Source of the DNA: Sporobacter termitidis DSM 10068
Lineage (GTDB): Bacteria; Bacillota; Clostridia; Oscillospirales; Oscillospiraceae
DNA: 64,000 bases
Reading direction: 5' to 3'
Assembly (NCBI RefSeq): GCF_900130065.1
Contig: NZ_FQXV01000011.1
Location: forward strand, 1 to 64,000
Notes under the pieces: generated by a model
Database searches by the model: none
What the model was told of the DNA's origin: nothing
The model's input: only the letters and a program-made list of their open reading frames with translations
In this document: piece after piece, positions 19,409-27,707 of the stretch
Layout of the letters: every line of letters starts with the position of its first letter
Numbering within the stretch: position 1 is the first letter of the stretch
Program-made: the position numbers and the translations under genes

Positions 19409-19582
19409 TCATTTCGCAGTATTGCTCCCGTCAACGCTGTTTTGCGCCGCCGCAGACGTATCCTTGATCATCTGACCTTCCGGCTTGCCGCGCTTTGCAA
19501 ACCGCTCCTCATGTTCCCTGCTTTTCGGGACGCCGTCTAGTCCCGGGTAGTCCCAGGAGTGCGCCCCCGCCTTTCTGTCCAT
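19409..19582 (-). CDS. Possible small hydrophilic protein (57 residues)
   Basis: The frame begins MDRKAGAHSWDYPGLDG and ends VDGSNTAK. It is rich in charged residues, has no hydrophobic stretch, and uses mostly GC-ending codons like the neighbouring genes. gggaagg lies about 14 bases before the ATG. Its size and polarity would fit a small spore or cytosolic protein, but I recognise no family. The overlapping 70-residue frame at 19509-19721 looks less gene-like. Confidence 0.4.
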   Translation of the reverse strand: MDRKAGAHSWDYPGLDGVPKSREHEERFAKRGKPEGQMIKDTSAAAQNSVDGSNTAK

Positions 19583-19689
19583 CCTCGTCCGCCTTCCCTG
19601 TCATATTGACCGTGACGCTTCGCACGATATAAATGTAGTATGTACAACGAAAGCGGTCAATTAAACATCGGGCCTGTATAAATATGCTA

Positions 19690-19717
19690 TTGATTTTTAG
19701 TGTATTCATGGTAAAAT
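19690..19717 (+). promoter_or_regulatory. Promoter of the ferredoxin gene
   Basis: TTGATT (19690-19695), a 16-base spacer and TAAAAT (19712-19717) precede the gene. Confidence 0.55.
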
Positions 19718-19777
19718 ACACATGATTACTGTTTGCCTCACAATGAGGCCCCGATACATAAAATGGAGGTATTTTTC

Positions 19778-19945
19778 ATGGCTTATAAAATCAGCAGCGA
19801 TTGCGTTTCCTGCGGAGCCTGCGCTCCCAACTGCCCTGTCGAGGCCATTTCCCAGGGCGAGACCCAGTATGAAATCGACGCCGCCAAGTGCATCGACTGC
19901 GGCTCCTGCTCGGAAGTTTGCCCGATGAGCGCAATTTCCCAGTAA
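19778..19945 (+). CDS. 2[4Fe-4S] ferredoxin
   Basis: The 55-residue product has two CxxCxxCxxxCP motifs (CVSCGACAPNCP and CIDCGSCSEVCP), each able to bind one [4Fe-4S] cluster, as in clostridial ferredoxin. It is a soluble low-potential electron carrier. aaatggaggt precedes the ATG. It has its own promoter and terminator, which is typical of these abundant proteins. Confidence 0.96.
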   Translation: MAYKISSDCVSCGACAPNCPVEAISQGETQYEIDAAKCIDCGSCSEVCPMSAISQ

Positions 19946-19959
19946 TTCGAATACATACG

Positions 19960-20028
19960 AAAATGCTGTCGTTTAGAAAACGCTGTGCGGCGGAAGCCAT
20001 AGCCGTTTTCCAAAAGGCAGCATTTTTT
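19960..20028 (+). terminator. Terminator after the ferredoxin gene
   Basis: The outer stem aaaatgctg (from 19960) pairs with cagcatttt (ending near 20026) and encloses an inner gaaaacg/cgttttc pair. T6 follows. Confidence 0.75.
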
Positions 20029-20076
20029 CATGCGGATTTTATACGCATATAGACTTTTTGCTCGGAGGTCTGAAGC

Positions 20077-20793
20077 ATGAACTACAATATAATGTGGCCT
20101 GGCGGCCCCACCTTTGTCCATGATGAGGCATCCTTTCGCCCCGGCACCGATTCCATTCTGCTGGCGTGGTTCGCCGCCGGGGGGCCGGTAAAACGTGCCT
20201 GCGACCTTGGCTGCGGGACAGGCGTCATCTCTCTCATCATGGCCTGGCAGGACGACGCACTCACGGTGGACGGCGTGGAGATCCAGCCGGAATGGACCGC
20301 GCTCGCCCGGGAAAACCTGAAGCTCTGCAGCCTTGACGACAGGGTGACGATCATTGACGGCGACCTGCGGCGCCACCGGGAATTCCTCGAGGCCGGGGCC
20401 TACGACCTTGTGGTGGCCAACCCGCCCTACTACGCCCTCGGCAGCGGCAAGTCCGCGCCGGAGGAGAGCCGGGCCAAGGCCCGGGAGGAACGCGAGAGCA
20501 CTCTCGCCGACATTGCCGCCGCCGCCGCGTACCTGACCCGCTGGGGCGGCCGGTTCGCCCTCGTCCACAAGCCGGAACGACTGGCCGAGGTCATCCGTAC
20601 CCTGTCGGAAAAAGGCCTGGAGCCCAAACGGCTCCGGTTCGTCCAGTACCGGCATGACAGCGCGCCGAATCTCGTCCTCATCGAGAGCCGCCGCGGCGGC
20701 AACCCCTCCCTCACCGTCGAACCCCCGCTCATACTGACGGACTCTGCCGGCAATGATACGGAGGAGGTCAAAAGGATATACCATCGGGAATAG
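20077..20793 (+). CDS. tRNA1(Val) adenine-37 N6-methyltransferase-like protein
   Basis: The 238-residue product has the SAM-binding motif CDLGCGTGVISL and the N6-adenine methyltransferase motif NPPY. Early residues (FVHDEASFRPGTDSILLAWF) are typical of TrmN6/YabB. In Bacillus the order yabB-yazA-rsmI-abrB is conserved. Here rsmI and abrB follow, but 949 bases of repeats replace the yazA position. gaggtctgaagc precedes the ATG. Confidence 0.9.
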   Translation: MNYNIMWPGGPTFVHDEASFRPGTDSILLAWFAAGGPVKRACDLGCGTGVISLIMAWQDDALTVDGVEIQPEWTALARENLKLCSLDDRVTIIDGDLRRHREFLEAGAYDLVVANPPYYALGSGKSAPEESRAKAREERESTLADIAAAAAYLTRWGGRFALVHKPERLAEVIRTLSEKGLEPKRLRFVQYRHDSAPNLVLIESRRGGNPSLTVEPPLILTDSAGNDTEEVKRIYHRE

Positions 20794-20804
20794 TACTGCC
20801 GCCT

Positions 20805-21596
20805 GAGGGCGGAGGGGACGGGGAAGCTCCGCAGGGTCACTTTTCTGCTCGTGCAGAAAAGTAACCAAAAGACACGCATAAGAGGGAGGCTTTTAACAAA
20901 GCCGCCTCCCCCTTATGTATCCTCCTCGCCGACACAAAAACGTTATGCATGGTAAGAATAGTCTTTCGTTATCCTGCCACTCGCCTAAGCTTCAAAGGGC
21001 GAAGCCTCTTTTACCGGCCTTCGACGGCCTGCTGCGGTACGGTCTTGCTATTTGCAGAAAGGATGCCAACCGCCTGTGGGCGGAGGGACGGGGAAGCTCC
21101 GCAGGGTCACTTTTCTGCTCGTGCAGAAAAGTAACCAAAAGACACGCATAAGAGGGAGGCTTTTAACAAAGCCGCCTCCCCCTTATGTATCCTCCTCGCC
21201 GACACAAAAACGTTATGCATGGTAAGAATAGTCTTTCGTTATCCTGCCACTCGCCTAAGCTTCAAAGGGCGAAGCCTCTTTTACCGGCCTTCGACGGCCT
21301 GCTGCGGTACGGTCTTGCTATTTGCAGAAAAGATGCCAACCGCCTGTGGGCGGAGGGACGGGGAAGCTCCGCAGGGTCACTTTTCTGCTCGTGCAGAAAA
21401 GTAACCAAAAGACACGCATAAGAGGGAGGCTTTTAACAAAGCCGCCTCCCCCTTATGTATCCTCCTCGCCGACACAAAAACGTTATGCATAGTGAAAATG
21501 GTCTTTCGTTATCCTGTCACCGGCCTAAGCCTCAAAGGGCGAAGCCTCTTTCACCGGCCTTCGGCGGCCTGTTGCGGTACGGTCTTGCTATGCTGT
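20805..21596 (+). repeat. Tandem repeat, 270-bp period, about 2.9 copies
   Basis: Copies start near 20805, 21071 and 21341. The first two periods differ by only one or two bases; the last part of the third (from about 21490) diverges. Each unit has the hairpin ttttctgc-tcgt-gcagaaaa, a gggaggc.../gcctccc stem-loop and a ccggcc/ggcctg segment. Each can be read as a 78-residue frame, which I regard as not real. The block fills most of the 949-base gap between trmN6 and rsmI. Confidence 0.9.
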
Positions 21597-21599
21597 AAA

Positions 21600-21721
21600 A
21601 TCCCAAAGCGCAGCCCTCACGGGCCCGGGGCGCAGCCCCGCACGGGGTTTCAGGGGCGGAGCCCCTGCAAGGGGTCATAGGGGGCGCAGCCCCCTATACC
21701 TTTATTGGGCGGGTGGGCGGG
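21600..21721. repeat. Dispersed GC-hairpin/G-tract element, copy 2 (upstream of rsmI)
   Basis: Several GC palindromes precede the hairpin atagggggc-gca-gccccctat (21677-21697), then acctttatt and GGGCGGGTGGGCGGG (21707-21721). Unlike other copies it precedes a plus-strand start codon, so the G-rich strand would be in the rsmI leader mRNA. Confidence 0.85.
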
Positions 21722-21742
21722 AAAATTTTAATGAGGTGACTT

Positions 21743-22573
21743 ATGAGCGGAACACTCTATCTTGTCGCAACGCCGATCGGGAACTTGGGCGATATCACGA
21801 GGCGTGCCGCCGACGTGCTGGCGGGCACGGACTTCGTCGCCGCCGAGGACACGCGCGTCACGCTGAAGCTCCTCAATCACCTTGGCCTGAAAAAGCCGCT
21901 CGTCAGCTATTACGCCCACAACCAAACCGAAAGCGGCGCGCGGATCGTGGAACGCATCCTCTCCGGCGAGAGCTGCGCGCTTGTCACGGACGCGGGGATG
22001 CCCGCCATCAGCGACCCCGGCGAGGAACTGGTCCGGCTGTGCGCCGACAGCGGCGTCACGGTGACGGCCATACCGGGCGCGTGCGCCGCCGTCACGGCGC
22101 TGGCGCTGTCGGCCCTGCCGACGGGACGCTTCACCTTCGAGGGCTTTCTCTCCACCGCCAAGAAAAGCCGCTTTGAGCACCTGCGGTCCCTCAAGGACGA
22201 AAAGCGGACGATGATATTTTACGAGGCCCCCCACAAGCTCCTTCCAACGCTGCGGGACATGCTGGAAACCTTCGGCGACCGGCGGATCTCCATTTCCAGG
22301 GAAATGACGAAAATCCACGAGGAGACGCTCCGGCTGACGCTCCAGTCGGCCGTCGCCCATTTCGAGGCCACGCCGCCGAGAGGCGAGTTCGTTCTCGTTA
22401 TCGAGGGCGCGCCGGCTTCGGACAGCGCCCGGGCCACATTGGAGGACGCGCTGGACGCCGTGCGCGGATACCGCCGGGACGGCCTGTCCCTGAAGGACGC
22501 CGTCAAAAAAAGCGCCGCCGAGATCGGATTTCCGAAAAACACCTTATACGAAGCGGCGCTCCGGGACGATTGA
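21743..22573 (+). CDS. rsmI: 16S rRNA (cytidine-1402 2'-O)-methyltransferase
   Basis: The 276-residue tetrapyrrole-methylase-fold protein has LYLVATPIGNLGDIT, AEDTRVTLKLL, GMPAISDPGEELVR and EAPHKL, the family's SAM-site motifs. It methylates C1402 of 16S rRNA in the decoding centre. gaggtgac precedes the ATG, which lies only 21 bases after the G-tract repeat. Confidence 0.95.
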   Translation: MSGTLYLVATPIGNLGDITRRAADVLAGTDFVAAEDTRVTLKLLNHLGLKKPLVSYYAHNQTESGARIVERILSGESCALVTDAGMPAISDPGEELVRLCADSGVTVTAIPGACAAVTALALSALPTGRFTFEGFLSTAKKSRFEHLRSLKDEKRTMIFYEAPHKLLPTLRDMLETFGDRRISISREMTKIHEETLRLTLQSAVAHFEATPPRGEFVLVIEGAPASDSARATLEDALDAVRGYRRDGLSLKDAVKKSAAEIGFPKNTLYEAALRDD

Positions 22574-22644
22574 CGCCCTGGTCCCGAATATCCGTTTATC
22601 TATCAACGCGGCCTTTGAGGCCCGAACAATCGGAATATATACAA

Positions 22645-22676
22645 AAAAACGCCCCTGTCCTGACGGACAGGGGCAA
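22645..22676 (-). terminator. Terminator of the AbrB-family gene
   Basis: The stem gcccctgtcc/ggacaggggc (22651-22660, 22665-22674) is followed on the minus strand by T7. On the plus strand it is followed by A7, so it serves the minus-strand gene. Confidence 0.85.
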
Positions 22677-22701
22677 AAAAATTAACTGGACCTTTTGCTT
22701 A

Positions 22702-22947
22702 TTATGCCTTTTTCTTGAGTTCCTTCATGCATGCAGCGCAAATGTTCTTGCCCTTGTAGTTGGTCACGCCTTTCACGTTGCTGCAAAAGATACATGCGGG
22801 CTCGTACTTTTTAAGTACTATTGCCGATTCATCTACATAGATTTCTAGTGAATCCTTCTCAGCAATGTCCAATGTGCGGCGCAGTTCGATTGGTAAGACG
22901 ATGCGCCCGAGCTCATCGACTTTCCTCACGATACCTGTTGACTTCAA
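22702..22947 (-). CDS. AbrB/SpoVT-family transition-state regulator with zinc-ribbon tail
   Basis: The 81-residue product begins MKSTGIVRKVDELGRIVLPI, the AbrB swapped-hairpin DNA-binding domain. It ends with CxxC...CxxC (CIFCSNV, CAACMKE). The start codon is TTG at 22947, preceded by aaaggaag. Position next to rsmI matches abrB of Bacillus, though orientation is opposite. The tail is shared by clostridial AbrB-like regulators. Confidence 0.88.
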   Translation of the reverse strand: MKSTGIVRKVDELGRIVLPIELRRTLDIAEKDSLEIYVDESAIVLKKYEPACIFCSNVKGVTNYKGKNICAACMKELKKKA

Positions 22948-23012
22948 TGCAACCGCTTCCTTTCTTCGTTAATACTCAATTTTCTCCTACCTATACCAAA
23001 ATTGGTGGTTTT

Positions 23013-23041
23013 ACAATACCACATATGTCCGTAATTGTCAA
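23013..23041 (-). promoter_or_regulatory. Promoter of the AbrB-family gene
   Basis: On the minus strand TTGACA (23036-23041), 17 bases, and TATTGT (23013-23018) precede the gene. Confidence 0.65.
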
Positions 23042-23153
23042 TCGCTGTCGTTTTAAATGGTTTAATAAATTCTGGCACATTTTATCATTTTCTACCTCAA
23101 AATACGATATATTTTTATATATACTCATCCTGAAGTGGGAATGGAGGCGTCAT

Positions 23154-23735
23154 ATGGCTCTGGCTTGGATTTGGACAATCATGGTCGCTTTTTCGGTTGT
23201 CTTCGGTCTTTTAAGCGGCAACATCGACGCCGTTGGAAAAGCGGCGCTGGACGGCGCGGGGGCGGCCGTCAAGCTCTGCATCGGGATCTGCGGGGTCACC
23301 TGCCTGTGGACGGGCGTGATGGAGGTCATGCGGCGGAGCGGCCTGGCAGGCGGCCTGAAGACGCTTTTCCTCCCGCTGCTCCGGCGGCTCTTCCCTGATT
23401 CCTCCAACAATAAGGACGCCATGGAGGCCGTTTCCGCCAACGTCTCGGCAAATCTGCTCGGGCTTGGCAACGCCGCCACACCGCTGGGGATCAAGGCCGC
23501 CACGGAGATGGCCAGGAAGGCGGAGGGCGGCGTGGCCACCGACGATCTGTGCATGCTGGTGGTCATCAACACGGCGTCCATCCAGCTGATCCCGGCCACG
23601 GTGGCCGCGCTCCGGGCCGCCGCCGGGTCGGCAAAGCCTTTCGATATCCTGCCCGCCGTGTGGGTCTCGTCCGTGTGCTCTGTCGCCGCGGGCATCATTG
23701 CCGCCAAAATCCTGAAAAGATTCTGGGGGAAGTGA
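23154..23735 (+). CDS. spmA: Spore maturation protein A
   Basis: The 193-residue membrane protein has the nucleoside-recognition (Gate) domain pattern and the SpmA segments TCLWTGVMEVMRRSGLAG, NVSANLLGLGNAATPLGIKA and NTASIQLIPATVAALR. SpmA and SpmB are needed for proper spore core dehydration. tggaggcg precedes the ATG at 23154. Confidence 0.93.
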   Translation: MALAWIWTIMVAFSVVFGLLSGNIDAVGKAALDGAGAAVKLCIGICGVTCLWTGVMEVMRRSGLAGGLKTLFLPLLRRLFPDSSNNKDAMEAVSANVSANLLGLGNAATPLGIKAATEMARKAEGGVATDDLCMLVVINTASIQLIPATVAALRAAAGSAKPFDILPAVWVSSVCSVAAGIIAAKILKRFWGK

Positions 23736-23736
23736 C

Positions 23737-24258
23737 ATGGACTTCGTCTTTTCCCTCGTCGTCCCCGCCATTCTCGGCTCGGTCGCCGTCTTTGCGCTGG
23801 CCCGAAAGGTGGACGTCTTCGACGCGCTGACCACGGGTGCCTTTGATGGCCTTAAGGTCATGATGAATATCCTCCCGGCGCTGGTGGCGCTCCTGACGGG
23901 CGTGTATATGCTGCGCGCGTCCGGCGCCCTCGACGCGCTGACGAGCCTCTGCCGGCCGTTTTTTTCGCTGCTGGGGATTCCGCCGGAGACGGCCGCGCTG
24001 TTTATGATCCGCCCGATCAGCGGCAGCGGGGCACTGGCCGTCGGCAGCGAGATCATCGGCAGATACGGCCCCGATTCCCTCATCGGCCGCACCGCCGCCG
24101 TTATGCTGGGCTCGACGGAAACGACCTTTTACATCATCGCCGTCTATTTCGGCGCCGCCAAGATCAAAAAGACGCGCTACGCCATCCCGGCCGCCCTGTG
24201 CGCCGACCTGGCGGGATTCATCATGGCCTCGCTCTCCGTCCGGCTCTTTTTCAAATAG
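23737..24258 (+). CDS. spmB: Spore maturation protein B
   Basis: The 173-residue membrane protein has GAFDGLKVMMNILPALVAL, RPISGSGALAVGSEII and GSTETTFYIIAVYFGA, as in SpmB. The ATG lies one base after the spmA stop, so translation is coupled. Its 3' end overlaps the convergent diguanylate cyclase gene by 8 bases. Confidence 0.94.
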   Translation: MDFVFSLVVPAILGSVAVFALARKVDVFDALTTGAFDGLKVMMNILPALVALLTGVYMLRASGALDALTSLCRPFFSLLGIPPETAALFMIRPISGSGALAVGSEIIGRYGPDSLIGRTAAVMLGSTETTFYIIAVYFGAAKIKKTRYAIPAALCADLAGFIMASLSVRLFFK

Positions 24259-26740
24259 GCGCGTCAGCCTTCCAGAATTTAATGTCGTTCACGCCGTCGG
24301 CGGCGTGGAGCGCCTCCAGCGCTCCGGCGGAAAGCCTGTCGAAGGGAACCGCTCCGTCGCCGGAGACGGCGACGCCGCACCGGTATTCGGCAAACTGCTC
24401 CTCGTGGCGCTGGAAAAAGGCCGGATTTTTCAGCAGCCTGATCGTCTTTTCCATCAGCTGGCGCAGCCAGGCGCCGGAGTAGACCTCGGGGATCAGGATG
24501 AGCATCGTCCCCTTCCCGTCGTGGCTGACAAAATGCTCGCTGTAGACGATCATTTTGATTTTTCCGTAAAAACCCACCAGGAGCTCGTTCATCATCAGGC
24601 TGCCGTACAGCTCCAGCATCGTCTCATAATTGTCCATGGAGAGCAGCACGACGGCGTACGGCAGCGCCCTGTCCTCCTTGAGCGCCAGCGCGTCCGCCAT
24701 ACGGCGCAGGGCTTCCGGATAATACAGCAGCGTTTTCGGATCGCGCTCCGGCGTCACCTGCAGCTCCTCCTCCAGCTGTTTCCGGCGGGTCACGTCCCGG
24801 ACGCGGATAAAGGCATACACGTCGCCGTCCATCTGGCTGACGTACTGCCCGGCGGTGATGGCGTGGCAGTAAATCGCGCCGGCCGGGCCGCCGACGAAAT
24901 ATTCGTCGCTGAGAATGGCCTTGCCCTCGTTAAAGCTCTTTTGCAGGCCGCTAACGCCATAAGTCCGCCTCAGGTAGCCGCGGACATCGCCGCCGACGAC
25001 TTTGCCGAGGACAAGCTCCAGAAACTCCGTAAACGTCCGCGCCTTTGCGGCCTCCTCCAGGCCCGAAGCGTCGGCCTTGAGCAGCGTGTAGCTGTCGTCC
25101 CGCAGCGTGACCTTGACGACCAGGAGCATGCTGTCCGAATGGAAGCGGAACTGGCGCTCCAAAAGCTCCACGCGCATCCTTGTATCCGAGCGCATTTCCA
25201 GGCTCTCGTCCACACCGACGGCCTTGACGGGCCGGCCGCTTTCGTCAAAAACCATAAAATAGGTAAACCGCTCGATCGTATACTGCCCGTCCCGCTTCAG
25301 CGTTCGGATAACGGCGCTGCCCTCGGGAACGCCGGCATAAATCTCCTCGTACATCCTCCGGCACTCGTCCACGGAGTCGGGATGAATCGCGCCGCCCGCG
25401 ATCAGCGCCTCCGGCATATTCTCGATGACGTGCGTATCGATGCCGTATTTGACGACGGTCGGGTCCGTGACGGTCAGCGTGCGGCTGGCGATGTCGACCT
25501 CGAACGTCACCACCCGGCTGATTCTCAGGACCGTCTCCAGCTGCTTCTTCTGGGCCTGATAGTTCAGCGCCGTCTCCTTCAGATTGGTCACGTCGGTCAC
25601 GATGGCCAGCAGGACGGGATACGGGCTGCTTTCATACTGGATGCGGACGGCGCGCAGGTGATACCAGCTGATCCTGCCGTTATCCTTCTGCCGCCGGAAC
25701 ACGGCCTCCACCGGCTTCCAGGAGGCGGCGCCCTGCCGCAGCTGCGCTTCCACCGGGGCGATGTCGTCCTGATGGATTAAATCAAATATCCTGTTGTCGG
25801 CCTGCTTTATGCCGCTGTAGCTCAGGTTCATCTGGTTGACGAAGCTGTGGCTCAAAAAAATGGCGCGGAGCTCGCTGCCGGCTTCCAGCAGCATGATGCC
25901 GCCGTCGATATTGTCGATCAGGGCCTGCAGCTGGATGGTGGCGCTGCTCTCGCAGAGCGCCGGGTCCGGCTGGTCCCCCCCGGGGTGTGCCTCTTCGGCC
26001 CCCCCGTAGCAGCGGTACCTGTTCTTCCCGCTCAGCTTTGCCTTATAGAGCGCTTCGTCGGCCTCCTTGTACAGCGTCTCAAAGGCTTTCCCGTCGCCGT
26101 TATAGAAGGCGATGCCGATGCTGCCGGTCACCGTGACCGACACGCCGCCGCCGCTCGTGATATACTCCAGCGCCGCCTGCAGCTGGCGGGCCTTGCCGCA
26201 AACGGCGGTACCCGGCACCGTGCGCTTCATCAGGATGATGAACTCGTCGCCGCCCAGCCGGCCGACGATATCCCCGCTCCGGAAGACGTCCCTGATTTTG
26301 GCCGCCAGCGTCTTGAGGACCTTGTCGCCCTCGAAATGGCCGAAGCTGTCGTTGATGCTTTTGAAATTGTCGAGATCGACGATGAGCAGCGTGTGGCTGT
26401 GGAGCCGCCCCTCGGCCTTCAGGAACTGCGTGATCTGCTCGATGGCCGCCTCCCTGTTGAGGAGGCCCGTGAGGGCGTCGGTCTGCGCCTTCTCCTGCAG
26501 CGCCAGGATATCCTCCTCCCGCTCGTGCCGGATCAGCCGGAAGTCCCTTCTGTCAAAGAGGATGTTCAGGATAACGGTGACGGCACCGAAGACGATAAGG
26601 ATAACGAGCGCCAGGTGCGCCTCGCCGGAAAAAGCAACCGGCCCGGCGAAGGACCGATGCGAAGCGGCAAGAGCAGCCGCGGCGATAATAATCAAAGCCG
26701 TCTGTACGCCGTAGCGCAGCCAGCCATAACTTTTCTTCAT
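24251..26740 (-). CDS. Membrane diguanylate cyclase with PAS domains and a second, degenerate GGDEF-like domain
   Basis: The 829-residue product has two N-terminal membrane helices (about 11-27 and 42-62). A complete GGDEF domain follows (GRLGGDEF at residues 161-167) with the RxxD inhibitory site five residues before it (RSGD, 154-157), so it should make cyclic di-GMP with product inhibition. Several PAS-like regions follow. The last 150 residues resemble another GGDEF domain whose signature is replaced by HDGKGTML. Placing the catalytic domain before the PAS domains is unusual. Confidence 0.85.
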   Translation of the reverse strand: MKKSYGWLRYGVQTALIIIAAAALAASHRSFAGPVAFSGEAHLALVILIVFGAVTVILNILFDRRDFRLIRHEREEDILALQEKAQTDALTGLLNREAAIEQITQFLKAEGRLHSHTLLIVDLDNFKSINDSFGHFEGDKVLKTLAAKIRDVFRSGDIVGRLGGDEFIILMKRTVPGTAVCGKARQLQAALEYITSGGGVSVTVTGSIGIAFYNGDGKAFETLYKEADEALYKAKLSGKNRYRCYGGAEEAHPGGDQPDPALCESSATIQLQALIDNIDGGIMLLEAGSELRAIFLSHSFVNQMNLSYSGIKQADNRIFDLIHQDDIAPVEAQLRQGAASWKPVEAVFRRQKDNGRISWYHLRAVRIQYESSPYPVLLAIVTDVTNLKETALNYQAQKKQLETVLRISRVVTFEVDIASRTLTVTDPTVVKYGIDTHVIENMPEALIAGGAIHPDSVDECRRMYEEIYAGVPEGSAVIRTLKRDGQYTIERFTYFMVFDESGRPVKAVGVDESLEMRSDTRMRVELLERQFRFHSDSMLLVVKVTLRDDSYTLLKADASGLEEAAKARTFTEFLELVLGKVVGGDVRGYLRRTYGVSGLQKSFNEGKAILSDEYFVGGPAGAIYCHAITAGQYVSQMDGDVYAFIRVRDVTRRKQLEEELQVTPERDPKTLLYYPEALRRMADALALKEDRALPYAVVLLSMDNYETMLELYGSLMMNELLVGFYGKIKMIVYSEHFVSHDGKGTMLILIPEVYSGAWLRQLMEKTIRLLKNPAFFQRHEEQFAEYRCGVAVSGDGAVPFDRLSAGALEALHAADGVNDIKFWKADAPI

Positions 26741-26850
26741 ACATTCACTCCACAGGCATTTTTGGGGCGGTGATCCTGATAACGGTAATATTTATCGTCA
26801 TTTTTCCCGTTCTGCTGAGCGCCAGACAAAAATCCGCTATAATTATTGAC

Positions 26851-26888
26851 AAAAAAAGGCGGTATGCAGAATTTTCTGCATACCGCTT
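26851..26888. terminator. Intrinsic terminator after the zinc-ribbon/Big_2 gene
   Basis: A 12-bp stem (26859-26870 with 26875-26886, gcggtatgcaga) is followed on the minus strand by T7. Confidence 0.88.
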
Positions 26889-26901
26889 ATCGCCGTGAAG
26901 C

Positions 26902-27591
26902 TTATTTGTCCCTGACGCGGACCGTACATTCTGCCTTGACGCCGTCGATCGTTAACGTCAGTGTCGTTTTGCCCTTGCTTATTGCTTTGACCACGCCGTC
27001 CATCGTCACCGTGGCCACAGTCGCGTCACTGGTGTCCCATTGCGCCACTTTTCCCTCTATCTCCGGTGTCATCTTAACTTTTAACGGGAGGGTTTCGCCG
27101 ACCTTCATCGTCACATCCACTTTCGCTTCGCCGCCATACATAATGCTGACGGACTGGACCTTCGCGTTGGGGTCGATGGGGGGCGAAGTGGACGCGCCGG
27201 CATTGGCGTCGTCGGAGGGCGAAGTGGACGCGCCGGCATTGGCGTCGTCGGAAGGCGAAGTGGACGCGCCGGCATTGGCGTCGTCGGACGTATTGGCGTC
27301 GCCGCCGGGACTGGCGGACGTATTGTTACCATCATCCGAGTATGTAGGGGACTCTGCCCCCTGGGCGTCGGGATCGGTTTTGCCGGGCAGGCTCAAAATG
27401 AGAATCATCGCCGCCGCGATCAGCACAACGAGCAGCAATACGCCGATGATAACCTTCGCTTTCGCGTTTTCCGTATCGTCGGCATGTTTTCCGCGCTTGT
27501 TTCTGCGGGCGCCGCAATAAGGACATCTGCTGCGGAAGCCGCTGTACCGGCGATCGCATCTTCCGCACTTAACTTCTGAAATGACGGCCAC
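26902..27591 (-). CDS. Zinc-ribbon membrane protein with a repeat linker and a Big_2 domain
   Basis: The 229-residue product has an N-terminal CxxC...CxxC zinc ribbon (CGRCDRR, CPYCGARR) and one membrane helix (about 46-68). A low-complexity linker follows, with three copies of DDANAGASTSPS, then a C-terminal bacterial Ig-like group 2 domain (VAQWDTSDATVATVTMDGVV). I infer a cytoplasmic ribbon with an extracellular Ig domain; the function is unknown. The start is GTG at 27591, after cggggtg. Confidence 0.75.
   Translation of the reverse strand: MAVISEVKCGRCDRRYSGFRSRCPYCGARRNKRGKHADDTENAKAKVIIGVLLLVVLIAAAMILILSLPGKTDPDAQGAESPTYSDDGNNTSASPGGDANTSDDANAGASTSPSDDANAGASTSPSDDANAGASTSPPIDPNAKVQSVSIMYGGEAKVDVTMKVGETLPLKVKMTPEIEGKVAQWDTSDATVATVTMDGVVKAISKGKTTLTLTIDGVKAECTVRVRDK
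27180..27290. repeat. 36-bp coding tandem repeat, three copies
   Basis: Three nearly identical 36-base units (ggcgaagtggacgcgccgg...) encode the linker repeat of the zinc-ribbon/Big_2 protein. One base in the second copy boundary differs (gagg/aagg). Confidence 0.9.
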
Positions 27592-27707
27592 ATAAACACC
27601 CCGTTTCAGCCTTTGTTCAGTCTTGGTTCAGACAACATAAAAGTTTACATCATTTTAAAGCTTTCGTCAATAATTTTAACTGAGAATGAAGTTTTTGGAT
27701 TTTTTGG

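Noticed and set aside
19509-19721. A 70-residue minus-strand frame
   Set aside because: AT-rich start and Pro/Arg-rich end with no ribosome binding site; the overlapping 57-residue frame looks more gene-like.
20915-21421. Two identical 78-residue frames in the tandem repeat
   Set aside because: They consist of repeat hairpin sequence, lack a ribosome binding site, and are cut short in the third copy.
20805-21596. CRISPR array
   Set aside because: The units are about 270 bp with no spacer sequences between short repeats, and no cas gene is in the window.
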